From the NCBI GenBank assembly GCA_944323255.1, contig CALURU010000001.1, positions 62,001-126,000 of the forward strand: a DNA stretch of 64,000 nucleotides, written 5' to 3'. This document shows, one piece after another, positions 19,501 through 23,494 of the stretch. Under the pieces are notes generated by a model. The model did not search any database and was not told where the DNA came from. It saw nothing but the letters and a program-made list of their open reading frames with translations. This DNA comes from Candidatus Gastranaerophilales bacterium (GTDB lineage Bacteria > Cyanobacteriota > Vampirovibrionia > Gastranaerophilales > Gastranaerophilaceae). Position numbers and translations under genes: made by a program. The stretch's first letter is position 1. Every line of letters starts with the position of its first letter.

Positions 19501-20391
19501 ATCTTGAATGATGAAGTAACCGTCCTCTGATAAAGCTGCGTAAATGTTGTTATCGTTGAATTGTTTGATGATATCTCCTAGCGTGGTGTTGGAGTTAATG
19601 GTAAAGTAGTAGTCGGCGTCATTGGCGTTAACGGTAATGACGCCGTTTTTGACCCCGAGTTCACTGAGTGTAGTATCTTGAGTAGCAGCGGAGAAAATGG
19701 TATCAGTAGTAGAAGTATTTAGAGAGTTGCTTTCGTACCCTTCGTTGACGCCTTCGAGATGGAAAGCGTCTACGATACCGGTGTTGTCGATATCATTAAT
19801 GGCATTAGCATCGATATCCATGGAGAAGAGTCCTGTTTTTTCGTTATATGAAGCATTCACCCCTATGTTGTTGAGCTTATCTACGAAACTTTGTACAGTG
19901 TCATTTTCGGTTATGGTGATACCTCTCTCTACTCCGTTGACAAATACGCCGATGTTTCCGGCTTTAACACCGAGGTTTATAAGCTTGGAGTTAGCAGAGG
20001 CGGTAGTAGTTTGTATAATGGTGGTCATGTAACTAAAGTTACTATTTGCAGCAGTTCCACTAGCAAGTTGATCTACAAGTACATTATACTCTGCCTCTTC
20101 TGCCTCGGTAGTAGCAGTTGCAGTAAGGACATCAAGATCGGCAGAAGAGGCCAAATTTTGGGCAAACAAATCCATTGTTGCTATACCAAATTTAGCATCT
20201 GTCACTTTCTCAATTACCCCCCTGAATGAGGTGAAAAATGACTTTATATTATTTAATGTCTCTTGAGAAAGAAGTACTGTTTCTTTCTCTTCTTCAAGCG
20301 TGTCAATCTTCGCTTGCTTTAATGCGACAAGCGATTCTACCCAAGATGAAGTATCTAGTCCGGAAGCTAACCCGCTGAATGATATTGTCAT
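4540..20391 (-). CDS. fliD: Giant FliD-like flagellar filament cap protein (5283 residues) with an IN-motif array and beta-helix inserts
   Basis: One uninterrupted frame. Ordinary FliD caps the flagellar filament tip as a small oligomer and is about 450-700 residues long; this one is roughly ten times longer. Residues 1 to about 110 are a typical FliD N-terminus (ISFSGLASGLDT, then a long helix). The last 280 or so residues are a typical FliD C-terminus: the VTINLKGLTEGSAVKLTV strand block, the AISDVVDAYNELISNV helix and a terminal coiled coil. Between them I count about 35 units resembling the flagellin hook IN motif (pattern TTxxDLxxxLxxxGIxAxxxNGxIxI), including a 111-residue array at about residues 1097-1654 and a 112-residue array at about 3220-3780. 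Two beta-helix-like inserts (about 2005-2220 and 2335-3040) sit inside Gly-rich flanks. The protein is very rich in Thr, Ser and Asn and has almost no Cys. No other flagellar gene is nearby. It could work as a cap, as a tip adhesin or as a non-flagellar surface protein; the FliD ends are certain, the role is inferred. Confidence 0.9.
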   Translation of the reverse strand: MTISFSGLASGLDTSSWVESLVALKQAKIDTLEEEKETVLLSQETLNNIKSFFTSFRGVIEKVTDAKFGIATMDLFAQNLASSADLDVLTATATTEAEEAEYNVLVDQLASGTAANSNFSYMTTIIQTTTASANSKLINLGVKAGNIGVFVNGVERGITITENDTVQSFVDKLNNIGVNASYNEKTGLFSMDIDANAINDIDNTGIVDAFHLEGVNEGYESNSLNTSTTDTIFSAATQDTTLSELGVKNGVITVNANDADYYFTINSNTTLGDIIKQFNDNNIYAALSEDGYFIIQDAKITNEGSTNFSDALGLVFDVFSNTQISGDLSHKSIITQTTTATSDTLIADLGDGINISNGQTVIVKNSNNEYATITVGTSTTIGDFLANLSNAGLYAAINDDGTIEISGGTITGGSFDAINAFGLKTEPYTAMTTGKPLTETIQTFEIVTLDTMLVDDLKVRAGYLQVTDADGNIFYEKIYHGQTLADFMADLGNLGIYTKLRDDGVLEITGGAFDTLSDDRVKELIDNGTIREADPRYQQGSDILTCLYGAPVISTDQITVASTYSKSQALTHSVTNTILASKSTTLGNLGMYPNGTAIFNVRGQERTINVTQSDSIQNLCDKLLSIGIEATFDDDTHRITIQNATLTGGSSNLDDILQLTETISGKYVTSDPLSRKETLTIEATLDSKLAEFGISNSMSSAQRTVDIFASDGSKAASFTVNENTTIADLINFINNINNIHASFNDGILKIENGYIKNATLENAMGLEESNLSSFALGSIMTITTISAVTGDTTLGEIIQTLNTQDKVQSGYSLRFNSQELNVNANTTLNELITMIHDKGGSAFLDATGRLNISGGTLSGTVASALGITSVTTTDSVSATGNTLYTTQEVFADLNTKMSDLGLTGNSTVIINDKLNKPLKTINIQATNTIEDLFNLLKNEGIDGTIANGVISLSSLEGKFITGSLPNHLGITTQSTTEVINTTSSSTAAITYTGTFVANLNSTLGDIGAIKNPNDNIVIFDNKQNPIGTINNLTTSSTIQDLFNELAFYDIQASITDGIISLYSANGNYATGNIMTNLGISVQNANPQTHTVAQTITSSIIISYTSNITATGDTLITEFATMSSSGTSNIIVYNDNKTAISTITLNSTSTLDDLFNALAANGIQAGISNGVISMTSPDGYYVAGNILTQIGIGMRTITVTNTVGMTSSSTVQITHTDNINATGDTLITEFATMSSSGTSNIIVYNDNKTAISTITLNSTSTLDDLFNALAANGIQAGISNGVISMTSPDGYYVTGNLLDQIGIGMQTITVTNTVGMTSSSTVQITHTDNINATGDTLITEFATMNSSGTSNIIVYDDNKKAISTITLNATSTLDDLFNALAANGIQAGISNGVISMSSPDGYYVAGNILTQIGIGMQTITVTNTVGMTASSTVQVTHTQNITATGDTLITEFATMNSSGTSNIIVYNDNRTAVSTITLNSTSTLDDLFNALAANGIQAGISNGVISMTSQDGYYVAGNILTQIGIGMQTITVTNTVGMTSSSTVQITHTDNINATGDTLITEFATMNSSGTSNIIVYNDNRTAVSTITLNSTSTLDDLFNALAANGIQAGISNGVISMTSQDGYYVAGNILTQIGVGVQTITVTNTVGMTASSTTQITYTDNIAVTEDSLVSVLTQANYADGTQGKIDVKNQNGDIVGTVTVLNNSTFADMFDELAKYGIDASIVNGIIHISSPENNYIVSGGGNADLLSLMNIYTKTIQANGTIGLVATSGSAITYTDTVLATENSLISDVIDLNLGNTLIVNSKNNKEIATITVSNSTTFEQLMNSLKDNGIDSKLINGVLSLQPQDGQYVTGDVADALGINAIKYIGIGNSSGGGAGGGIVAGGDKADNAVLGQLGYFLNATTTINIKSSDGFIVASQEFYATASIQDLIKFLNDNNVGASIQNDILVIDNSKGFYAEDATTGGLLTQIGVKVTTQQSTTASFLVEVTKVVDNDAISISELVLSSSGFLAGHVYTINSVTEYKAFVDLINASANKGSGATFILTSDITLQNSGINSVNYTIGEFAGTFYGNGHVITSNRQGYLFGTISASGTISDLGVKNLVSSHFSSIARYNTGGINNCYFESTENMESYIVGQYGYPSEGGVGNDGIITNCYVKSTDAGSSINSHPTHTRGHERDCYVGNGSGITFYKPLNGTNTGSENLQDIIDNGILIGGAADGGIAVGSDTMGNIINFGSSEFFTINVKNSDGDIIASQVFHTYSTIDELIHFLNSNGIDTYMSGGVLYLDNKNEIYAEDAAPGGMLSQMQISTTTKLTTTSFLTVISTVTASNATPISFVTELVQNNTYTISTTDEYKKFIELANDYYASSSNNSSSMHGIDCTIVLTKDLNFNGQQIDTIREFNGVFAGNGHKISNISLYDTDSGYRGIGLFICIEYATIQDLGIENINVIADDTNYSYIFEYIGAIAGRSNGSTINNCYVKNCSIKSTFQSSYSDKSIGTIVGSGNNSTISNVYTSGFVDIDVTFYNSSGSNRSNIGGIAGDLQGQLSNVFMEGNINISFPSAECVGGMVGSLSSSTTISNLAIKSGSNLNIISTDRTGATSGDIGGYFGYVGGTSLSNLNLSNITGSIQCSSHGYVGGIVGRLNNGSISNCHSELNIININTGTYNSGTGGIVGYLYGASITQSSVNADIEGANYVGGIVGIAYSVQAASNLEYSGNITLYGTGIGSSGYSSAYGGIIADANNQNIVISNCKSSGSINSLYVNNLVGGIIGNSYAGTIKNCSSEMNIDTNGDLIGGIVGGIDGNLITIDNCYSTGDIHGSGRTGGILGANQDTAMRVGEYSATIVVSNSYSTGDISSDTSYAGGIVGMINMYYQETASINNCYATGDVFITDALIDNSGTSAGGLIGYLYLPDDSKFSSTTPITPDGTYTLGFNTCYFSGEAYGGQYNGGIIGNVDGQPATTLTPEFSSSLVYNSDDNAGAIGYIRSIGYRPDPISLMQDNTTGLSYSDMCDQTTMEGYGFTADKGWTYETGEPPKLNITSSGRTTEVTENVYTFYEDYVIVNTDSCILYRYYEAGSGAGAGGSGGGGGMVVVTITMNSTSDLLSHADELDLSTATLFELLGLGEAESGYVTVVSDGTEHVVTIKSTDTIDDLISTLGGFDIAGSVHGGKLTLVGGEQSYVEGMSQNVKDMLDFTTGEGETYVSGEGEYVVNTESKYLEEYTTVTMSTSSTLDDLGMTGTAYVTVRSSGTQYVVTVTGDTTVDDLISTLAGYGISGGVNNGKLTFTGTDEGYILGMTNTLSNALKLKVGANNTYKTETDQLYFNDDSNKLSKTETVTMSTSSTLDELGMTGTAYVTVRSSGTQYIVTVTGDTTVDDLISTLAGFGISGSVNNGRLTFTGTDEGYILGMTTTLSNALKLRVGANNTYRTETDQIYYNDDSNRLNKNVTVTMSTSSTLESLGLTSNAYVTVRSNGTQYVVTVTGDTTVDDLISTLAGYGISGSVNNGRLTFTGTDEGYILGMTTTLSNALKLKVGANNTYRTETDQIYYNDDSNRLNKNVTVTMSTSSTLESLGLTSNAYVTVRSNGTQYVVTVTGDTTVDDLISTLAGYGISGSVNNGRLTFTGTDEGYILGMTTTLSNALKLKVGANNTYRTETDQIYYNDDSNRLNKNVTVTMSTSSTLESLGLTSNAYVTVRSNGTQYVVTVTGDTTVDDLISTLAGYGISGSVNNGRLTFTGTDEGYILGMTTTLSNALKLKVGANNTYRTETDQIYYNDDSNRLNKNKVVTLSTSTTMEDLGVNSNGTITVHSDGTNHVVTITPDKTVDDIISTLAGYGIAGYVNNGRLSFDGEGGSYIVGISSNISNALALKAGENNSWTTEVEKTWINTDSNYLSYEDDDVRITGDTVLSSINGFNNGNGKLVVHQIDGRFVTITVNASDTVSEFFTQISRYGLVGNIDSDGRVSIEGVGNVYLQAVSGGSNILTSMKMSNVVYNVQTVTVNRTSNVLSQITTVAASGSTQLGNLADQNGNTMGSGNGTIILQTTSDAGNQHVTLTFSRTQSIYDVIDKLSEYGIQAILDASGRFSMSSSTLTDFEISGNLGQLLMGSYTKDYGTSDTYNISTNLVETTVGPMTPSTLLSTFGIRGGNILITQQGVNYTVNIDTTQLLTVSDFMNFLAEYGFSSEIDAAGRLAVSGIGESYLTSLSGGSNILDVFGLTDWDMGTVTQTSDHLEDKETIVHETTLDTRLNELTDAAGNNLGITSGSIYVYQDGTRYQVSINNNDTLQTLAAKLSQYGISMELSSDGSLYFEGTNNSYMTTSGITSGASNILQKLNIQDWSERYDSTSGNLSYTVEVDNVVTGSTKLSDLQDASGNNLGITEGTFYVYNSGVRNTETITADMTVNDLKALLAEHGLIVDISENGQISVGAYNNSYLATSALSGQNSNIVSTLFAEWDFVNIYTSNNLEIPEDVVVAVDRDTKLSDINEGVYQPGFITVVKDGVQTNIELTADDTIGTLMDELALYGFETVLNDNGQLIIKNTGNSLLQNYTGSGQASNALTLLGIDLNNWVQTNNYESSTLNVVTTTTIDAAITMDTELSLLGVTTGEYYIYNNGVKYTAYISTGETMGSFLETLKSFGIETSLVSDGDSSILTIIGNGDSYITKSSSTTNSSNVVEQLFGDTTHDSSYSYSGLEQTSEIVTTTSAITEETLLNYFDTPWGGSTLKAEGSLSVTVNDENAVIEITADETFGSLISKFEDLGLEASITSDGQLIIQSGFDTFTINNDGTTSSLLATIGLKYNQDLGGFAASSQTTMATTTEIEERTLSVANYAGFDTEMGLLNISDGTLSIYRDGEKATIDIHSDETFTDLRSRIAASFADVDITFEDGYLKFYSKDGHSVEVGSTTDTSNFSAITGLSSNGEGAVVSARELYSVNSDSVITHTGLFRRGDVTEGTFIIGNATFSITDKTTLADIISQINSSDEANATAYWDSIQGKFVIQARTTGSSLINIEAGTSNFTDIMGYTNTTWEADGDVDTTKMNVNTQEVGKNAVFSINGTTYTSASNTITSDISRIKGVTINLKGLTEGSAVKLTVERDKETLATAISDVVDAYNELISNVDEAIAIDGELHDQSLLKLIRNQLRTMMTASDAGTTIFRNLDSIGISVDSASANNISTEGITELTFDKDKFIQAFEADEDAVKALLIGSDSNTGIFTKIETLLESTLQSVTGYFASADDSYQREIQSIDNKIDKQQRALERYRAQLEAKFASMDILIANMQQQYSSFLVT
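9050..10730 (-). repeat. Tandem 336-bp (112-residue) repeat array inside fliD
   Basis: The same landmark (ctgatctgtttctg) recurs at 9085, 9421, 9757 and 10093, an exact 336-bp period. The units spanning about 9065-10110 are essentially identical at DNA level, two more copies up to about 10730 are diverged, and weaker relatives lie on both sides. Each unit encodes one IN-type motif (GDTTVDDLISTLAGYGISG) plus a YILGM..LSNALKL segment. Near identity points to recent duplication and makes copy number prone to assembly error. Confidence 0.95.
11270..13390 (-). other. Large GLUG-like right-handed beta-helix insert within FliD
   Basis: This covers about residues 2335-3040 of the FliD protein. It opens with a lead-in (TISTTDEYKKFIELAN, TIVLTKDLNFNGQ, FAGNGHKISNISL) and continues with many short turns of the form GGIVG...ISNCYS.GDI. 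This is the GLUG-motif pattern known from large secreted adhesins and peptidases. It ends before a Gly-rich linker (GAGGSGGGGG) near 11130-11160. By eye the DNA is more AT-rich than the IN arrays on either side. Confidence 0.8.
13740..14380 (-). other. Smaller beta-helix-like insert within FliD
   Basis: About residues 2005-2220. It has the same lead-in grammar as the larger insert: TINSVTEYKAFVDLINAS, then TFILTSDITLQ, then FAGTFYGNGHVITS. Turns with NNCYFES and TNCYVKS follow. A Gly-rich linker (SSGGGAGGGIVAGG) lies upstream near residue 1878, and one IN-type unit separates the two inserts. It looks like an older, shortened relative of the large insert. Confidence 0.7.
15440..17105 (-). repeat. 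Tandem 333-bp (111-residue) repeat array inside fliD
   Basis: The landmark aagttccggaggag occurs at 15681, 16014, 16347, 16680 and 17013, spaced by exactly 333 bp. The five units are highly but not fully identical. Each encodes GDTLITEFATMxSSGTSNIIVY, an IN-type motif with LDDLFNALAANGIQAGISNG, and a GYYVAGNILTQIGIG segment. Confidence 0.95.
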
Positions 20392-20710
20392 TTGTTCTCA
20401 CCTATTGTATTTGGGGTAAAGTTTGAGGTGCAACCCCTGAAGCACCTTGATAGTTTATTATAAGTAGAATGACCTAGTCCTTATAAGGTATCGCTCTTCT
20501 TATTAATTAATATACTACTTTTATAGCTAAGATGTCCATTCTTCTTATATTCCTGATTTGTGTAGGGTTATATGCTTAAGTATAAGGTTTGTACAATATA
20601 CTTATAACTATACTATACCACCTTATTATTATATCACATGTATTTACTCTTGTGAACCCCTTAAAAATATTTTTCTATATTAAGTATATATATTTCTTAA
20701 TAATTGACTA

Positions 20711-20739
20711 TTGAGAAATATTTGAAATTAAGGTATACT
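20711..20739 (+). promoter_or_regulatory. Promoter for the secreted protein at 20782
   Basis: TTGAGA (20711-20716), a 17-base spacer and TATACT (20734-20739). The expected start is near 20746, leaving a 36-base leader with a GAGGT ribosome site. The rest of the 390-bp gap from 20392 is AT-rich. I could not identify a convincing fliD promoter in it, including sigma-28 or sigma-54 types. Confidence 0.6.
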
Positions 20740-20781
20740 GAATGTGATTTAAAATATATTTTAAAATATGAGGTAAAATTT

Positions 20782-21492
20782 ATGTTGAAAAAAATGCTTT
20801 CAATTCTTTTTACATTAAGTATTTTGAGTATTAATTCTGTACCGGTTCTGGCACAGACTGCAGAGCAAACAAAGGCAATTGAACATCTGGATGTTCATAA
20901 AAATGCGCCTTGTAATGTTGTTACAATTACTAATTTAAGAAATGTAATTGAAAAAGGTAATGTTTTACAGTTTGTTTTTGATGAGAAATATTTTTCAAAA
21001 TGCTCAAAAGCTGGAGAATTTGTTAATTTTGTAGTGCCGCAAGCATTATACACTAGAGAGGGTACTCTTTTGCTTCCTTGTGGTACAAAAATTGTAGCAG
21101 AAGTTATAAATGTTGAAAAACCTAAGTGGTTTAACAAAAATGCAAGGGTAAGTTTAGTGTTTAGGAAAATTGTTTTTCCTGACAATACTTGTATAGATAT
21201 TAAAGCAAGACCTTTCACCAAAGATTACAAATTGAAAGAAGGACCGTGGACAACAACAGGCAAATTGGTTCTTTCAACTTTAACTCTGGGTATTGTAGGT
21301 GCAGGTGCAGGTGTTGGGTTTGCATTTATTCCTAATCCTGCTGAAATCGGAACTGGTTTAGCTATAGGTATTCCAATAGGTTGTGGTGTCGGTCTTGTTG
21401 TAGGTTTAATAACTCCAGGTTGTCACTACAAAGCTAAAAAAGGTGAAGCTGTTTATGCAATCTTGATGGATGAAGTAAGTATTTGCAAATAA
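20782..21492 (+). CDS. Secreted protein of unknown function with a glycine-rich hydrophobic tail
   Basis: 236 residues from the ATG at 20782, chosen because a GAGGT ribosome site sits 7 bases upstream and the sequence then opens with a clear signal peptide (KKMLSILFTLSILSINSVPVLAQ). An in-frame upstream start at 20704 overlaps the promoter and is rejected. The middle (about 60-150) looks like a beta-rich domain ending in DIKARPFTKDYKLKEG. A hydrophobic Gly-rich segment (GIVGAGAGVGF ... GIPIGCGVGLVVGLITPG) follows. The layout resembles the secreted protein at 28566, which may be a distant relative. No family recognised. Confidence 0.75.
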   Translation: MLKKMLSILFTLSILSINSVPVLAQTAEQTKAIEHLDVHKNAPCNVVTITNLRNVIEKGNVLQFVFDEKYFSKCSKAGEFVNFVVPQALYTREGTLLLPCGTKIVAEVINVEKPKWFNKNARVSLVFRKIVFPDNTCIDIKARPFTKDYKLKEGPWTTTGKLVLSTLTLGIVGAGAGVGFAFIPNPAEIGTGLAIGIPIGCGVGLVVGLITPGCHYKAKKGEAVYAILMDEVSICK

Positions 21493-21512
21493 AAGGATTA
21501 ACTAAAATGTTA

Positions 21513-21546
21513 AAATGCGTCTGGTGAAATCAGACGCATTTTTATT
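21513..21546 (+). terminator. Intrinsic terminator, possibly bidirectional
   Basis: An 11-bp stem AAATGCGTCTG / CAGACGCATTT (21513-21523 and 21531-21541) is followed by TTTATTT. An A-rich stretch on the other side means it could also serve the leftward gene ending at 21566. Confidence 0.85.
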
Positions 21547-21565
21547 TAGAAATTTAAATTGAAAT

Positions 21566-22870
21566 TTAAATAATTTGATGAGGTAATGCAACAGAACCTT
21601 TTTCAAGTCTTTTTTGCAATTCTCCTTCAGGTTTGTAAAATGGTGATACGGTCATTATTTTAGCTGCAATATCAGGATAATGATATATGAATTTTAATTC
21701 ACTTTCCGTCAAAGGTTTTTGAGTATGTACGTTTGCGTAACGTGCAAGTTCAAGAATGTTTCTTGCTTCGTTTTCATCTTTAAATTCAATTTCAAGTTTG
21801 TTATACACATTACGGAAACCTTTAATGCCGCCATATTCTCCAGTAGTAATCATTCTCCCTGTTTCAATTATTTCAGGTTCTCCTCGTCCAAGCTCTTCAA
21901 AATCATAAAGTTCATAGTTTCTACGATCTTTTAACGCTCCGTCTGCATGTATTCCTGATTCATGTGCAAAAGCATTATCACCGACAGCCGGTTGATTAAT
22001 AGGAATAGGAAGTCCAAAGGCATAAGCTGTATATTTAGCTAGTTTCCAAGATTTACTAAGATCAATGTGCTCATCTATTTGATATTGACCTTTAAAACCT
22101 GCAGATTTTAAACATGCAAGCAGGCAGGATACTAAATCTGCATTTCCTGCACGTTCACCCATTCCGTTTATTGCAGTATTAATATATGCATCAACTCCGG
22201 CATCGACTGCGGCTCTGGCGCCTTCAACCGAACAAGCTACTGCCATTCCTAAATCATTATGATAGTGAAGTTCTATAGGCATTTGTGTTTCTTTTGCTAA
22301 GCGATAAATTCTTTTATATGTTGTCTGTGGGTCTTCATAACCTAAAGTGTCACAATACCTGAAACGATATGCACCGCACTTTTTAGCCTCTTTTGCAAGT
22401 TTTATTAAATACTCTAAATTACTTCTTGATGCATCTTCGGCATTAACACCAATGATTTTCGCACCCTTAGAGACTGCGCATTCAACGGCTTCGCAAGTCA
22501 TCTTTAAAATATCTTCCGGTGTTTTTTTACCAAGATATTTTCCATTAATCATTTGCTCTGAAGTTGATTGTGATAAGTTACAATTTTCTAGGAGCGGACA
22601 ATTAGTAAATGATTGTTCTACGTCTACTGCGATGGCACGCATCCAGCCTGATAGTTTTGTCTTTTTTATAACTCCGCGTCTAACTAATTCAAGGTTGGCA
22701 TTAAGATAATTTAATTCGTGCATAGTGGTCGGAAAGCCAAACTCTGATTGTGTAATTCCCATATCATCAAGCATTAAATTGATGATAGTTTTTTGGAGTT
22801 TTGCAAGTCCGAGTCTTGAAGTCTGAACCCCGTCTCTATTTGTAACATCAACGAAATAAATTTTTGCCAT
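21566..22870 (-). CDS. LeuA/HMGL-family synthase: homocitrate synthase-like or Re-citrate synthase-like
   Basis: Belongs to the DRE-TIM acyl-CoA:2-oxoacid condensing family, cytosolic and metal-dependent. The N-terminus VTNRDGVQTSR carries the catalytic Arg-Asp pair. The metal-binding histidine pair is in ELHYHNDLGMAVA (near residue 200), followed by NGMGERAGNADL and the HESGIHADG loop (near 310). At 434 residues it lacks the long leucine-feedback domain of LeuA. It could make homocitrate, citrate (Re-face) or a similar product; motif reading cannot separate these. It is a single gene with its own promoter (22895-22923) and an AAGGAG ribosome site. No nif, lysine or other leucine genes are nearby. 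Confidence 0.8.
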   Translation of the reverse strand: MAKIYFVDVTNRDGVQTSRLGLAKLQKTIINLMLDDMGITQSEFGFPTTMHELNYLNANLELVRRGVIKKTKLSGWMRAIAVDVEQSFTNCPLLENCNLSQSTSEQMINGKYLGKKTPEDILKMTCEAVECAVSKGAKIIGVNAEDASRSNLEYLIKLAKEAKKCGAYRFRYCDTLGYEDPQTTYKRIYRLAKETQMPIELHYHNDLGMAVACSVEGARAAVDAGVDAYINTAINGMGERAGNADLVSCLLACLKSAGFKGQYQIDEHIDLSKSWKLAKYTAYAFGLPIPINQPAVGDNAFAHESGIHADGALKDRRNYELYDFEELGRGEPEIIETGRMITTGEYGGIKGFRNVYNKLEIEFKDENEARNILELARYANVHTQKPLTESELKFIYHYPDIAAKIMTVSPFYKPEGELQKRLEKGSVALPHQII

Positions 22871-22894
22871 AAACTACTCCTTGTTTGCTTAAAT

Positions 22895-22923
22895 ATTCTA
22901 CACTATTTATTTAGTGCCTGCAA
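22895..22923 (-). promoter_or_regulatory. Promoter of the HMGL-family synthase gene
   Basis: Minus strand: TTGCAG (22923-22918), a 17-base spacer and TAGAAT (22900-22895), 25 bases before the start codon at 22870. Confidence 0.6.
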
Positions 22924-22951
22924 GTAAAATTTATATTAAGTATTCCGGAGT

Positions 22952-23482
22952 TTAAAACTTAAAAATCTTTGTTCTTACATTATTAATAGTATCATTTATT
23001 GCTTTTTTCTCTATAATATTTTTTTCTGTACCATTATTAATCGATTTTAAGGTTTTATTAGCTGATGACGAACAAAAGCCGAGCATTAGGGTAAATAAGC
23101 CAATACAACCGAGCGCTGCTGCAGAAATTATTGAATCTCTCTTTTTATTATTAATAATATTGTTTATATCTTCCAATTCAAAATTTTTTCCATTACCATA
23201 GTTTCCAATATTTATCTTTTGTTTGTATGTAATATGCTCGTTATTATTAATGAAATTTGCCTTATTTAAAACATACAAGTCAACTGTGTTATTCTGGGCT
23301 GGATCCAGAAAAAAATGACTATTCTTTTCTGCAAATTTTTCTTCTGTTGTTTTTCCGCTCTTGTCAGGAGTGCGCAGTTTATCTACAATATTTCCTACAG
23401 TTTCGAGCTGTGTATTAGAAAATTTAATATACGGATTTCTGTATATACCGGAAAAACTTGTAGAATCTACTTTATTTATCAT
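22952..23482 (-). CDS. Unknown protein with one membrane segment
   Basis: 176 residues with an AGGAGG ribosome site. The N-terminal region begins MINKVDSTSFSGIYRNP and is polar and Asn-rich. One hydrophobic stretch (SIISAAALGCIGLFTLMLGF, about 115-135) probably spans the membrane, with a short polar tail. There is no signal peptide. It starts only 12 bases after the symporter gene and is probably co-transcribed with it. No family recognised. Confidence 0.7.
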   Translation of the reverse strand: MINKVDSTSFSGIYRNPYIKFSNTQLETVGNIVDKLRTPDKSGKTTEEKFAEKNSHFFLDPAQNNTVDLYVLNKANFINNNEHITYKQKINIGNYGNGKNFELEDINNIINNKKRDSIISAAALGCIGLFTLMLGFCSSSANKTLKSINNGTEKNIIEKKAINDTINNVRTKIFKF

Positions 23483-23494
23483 AATTAAATCCTC

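Noticed and set aside
20392-20700. Sigma-28 or sigma-54 promoter for fliD
   Set aside because: I looked for TAAA/GCCGATAA and GG-N10-GC signatures; partial matches (for example GCGATAC, GG-N8-GC) have wrong spacing.
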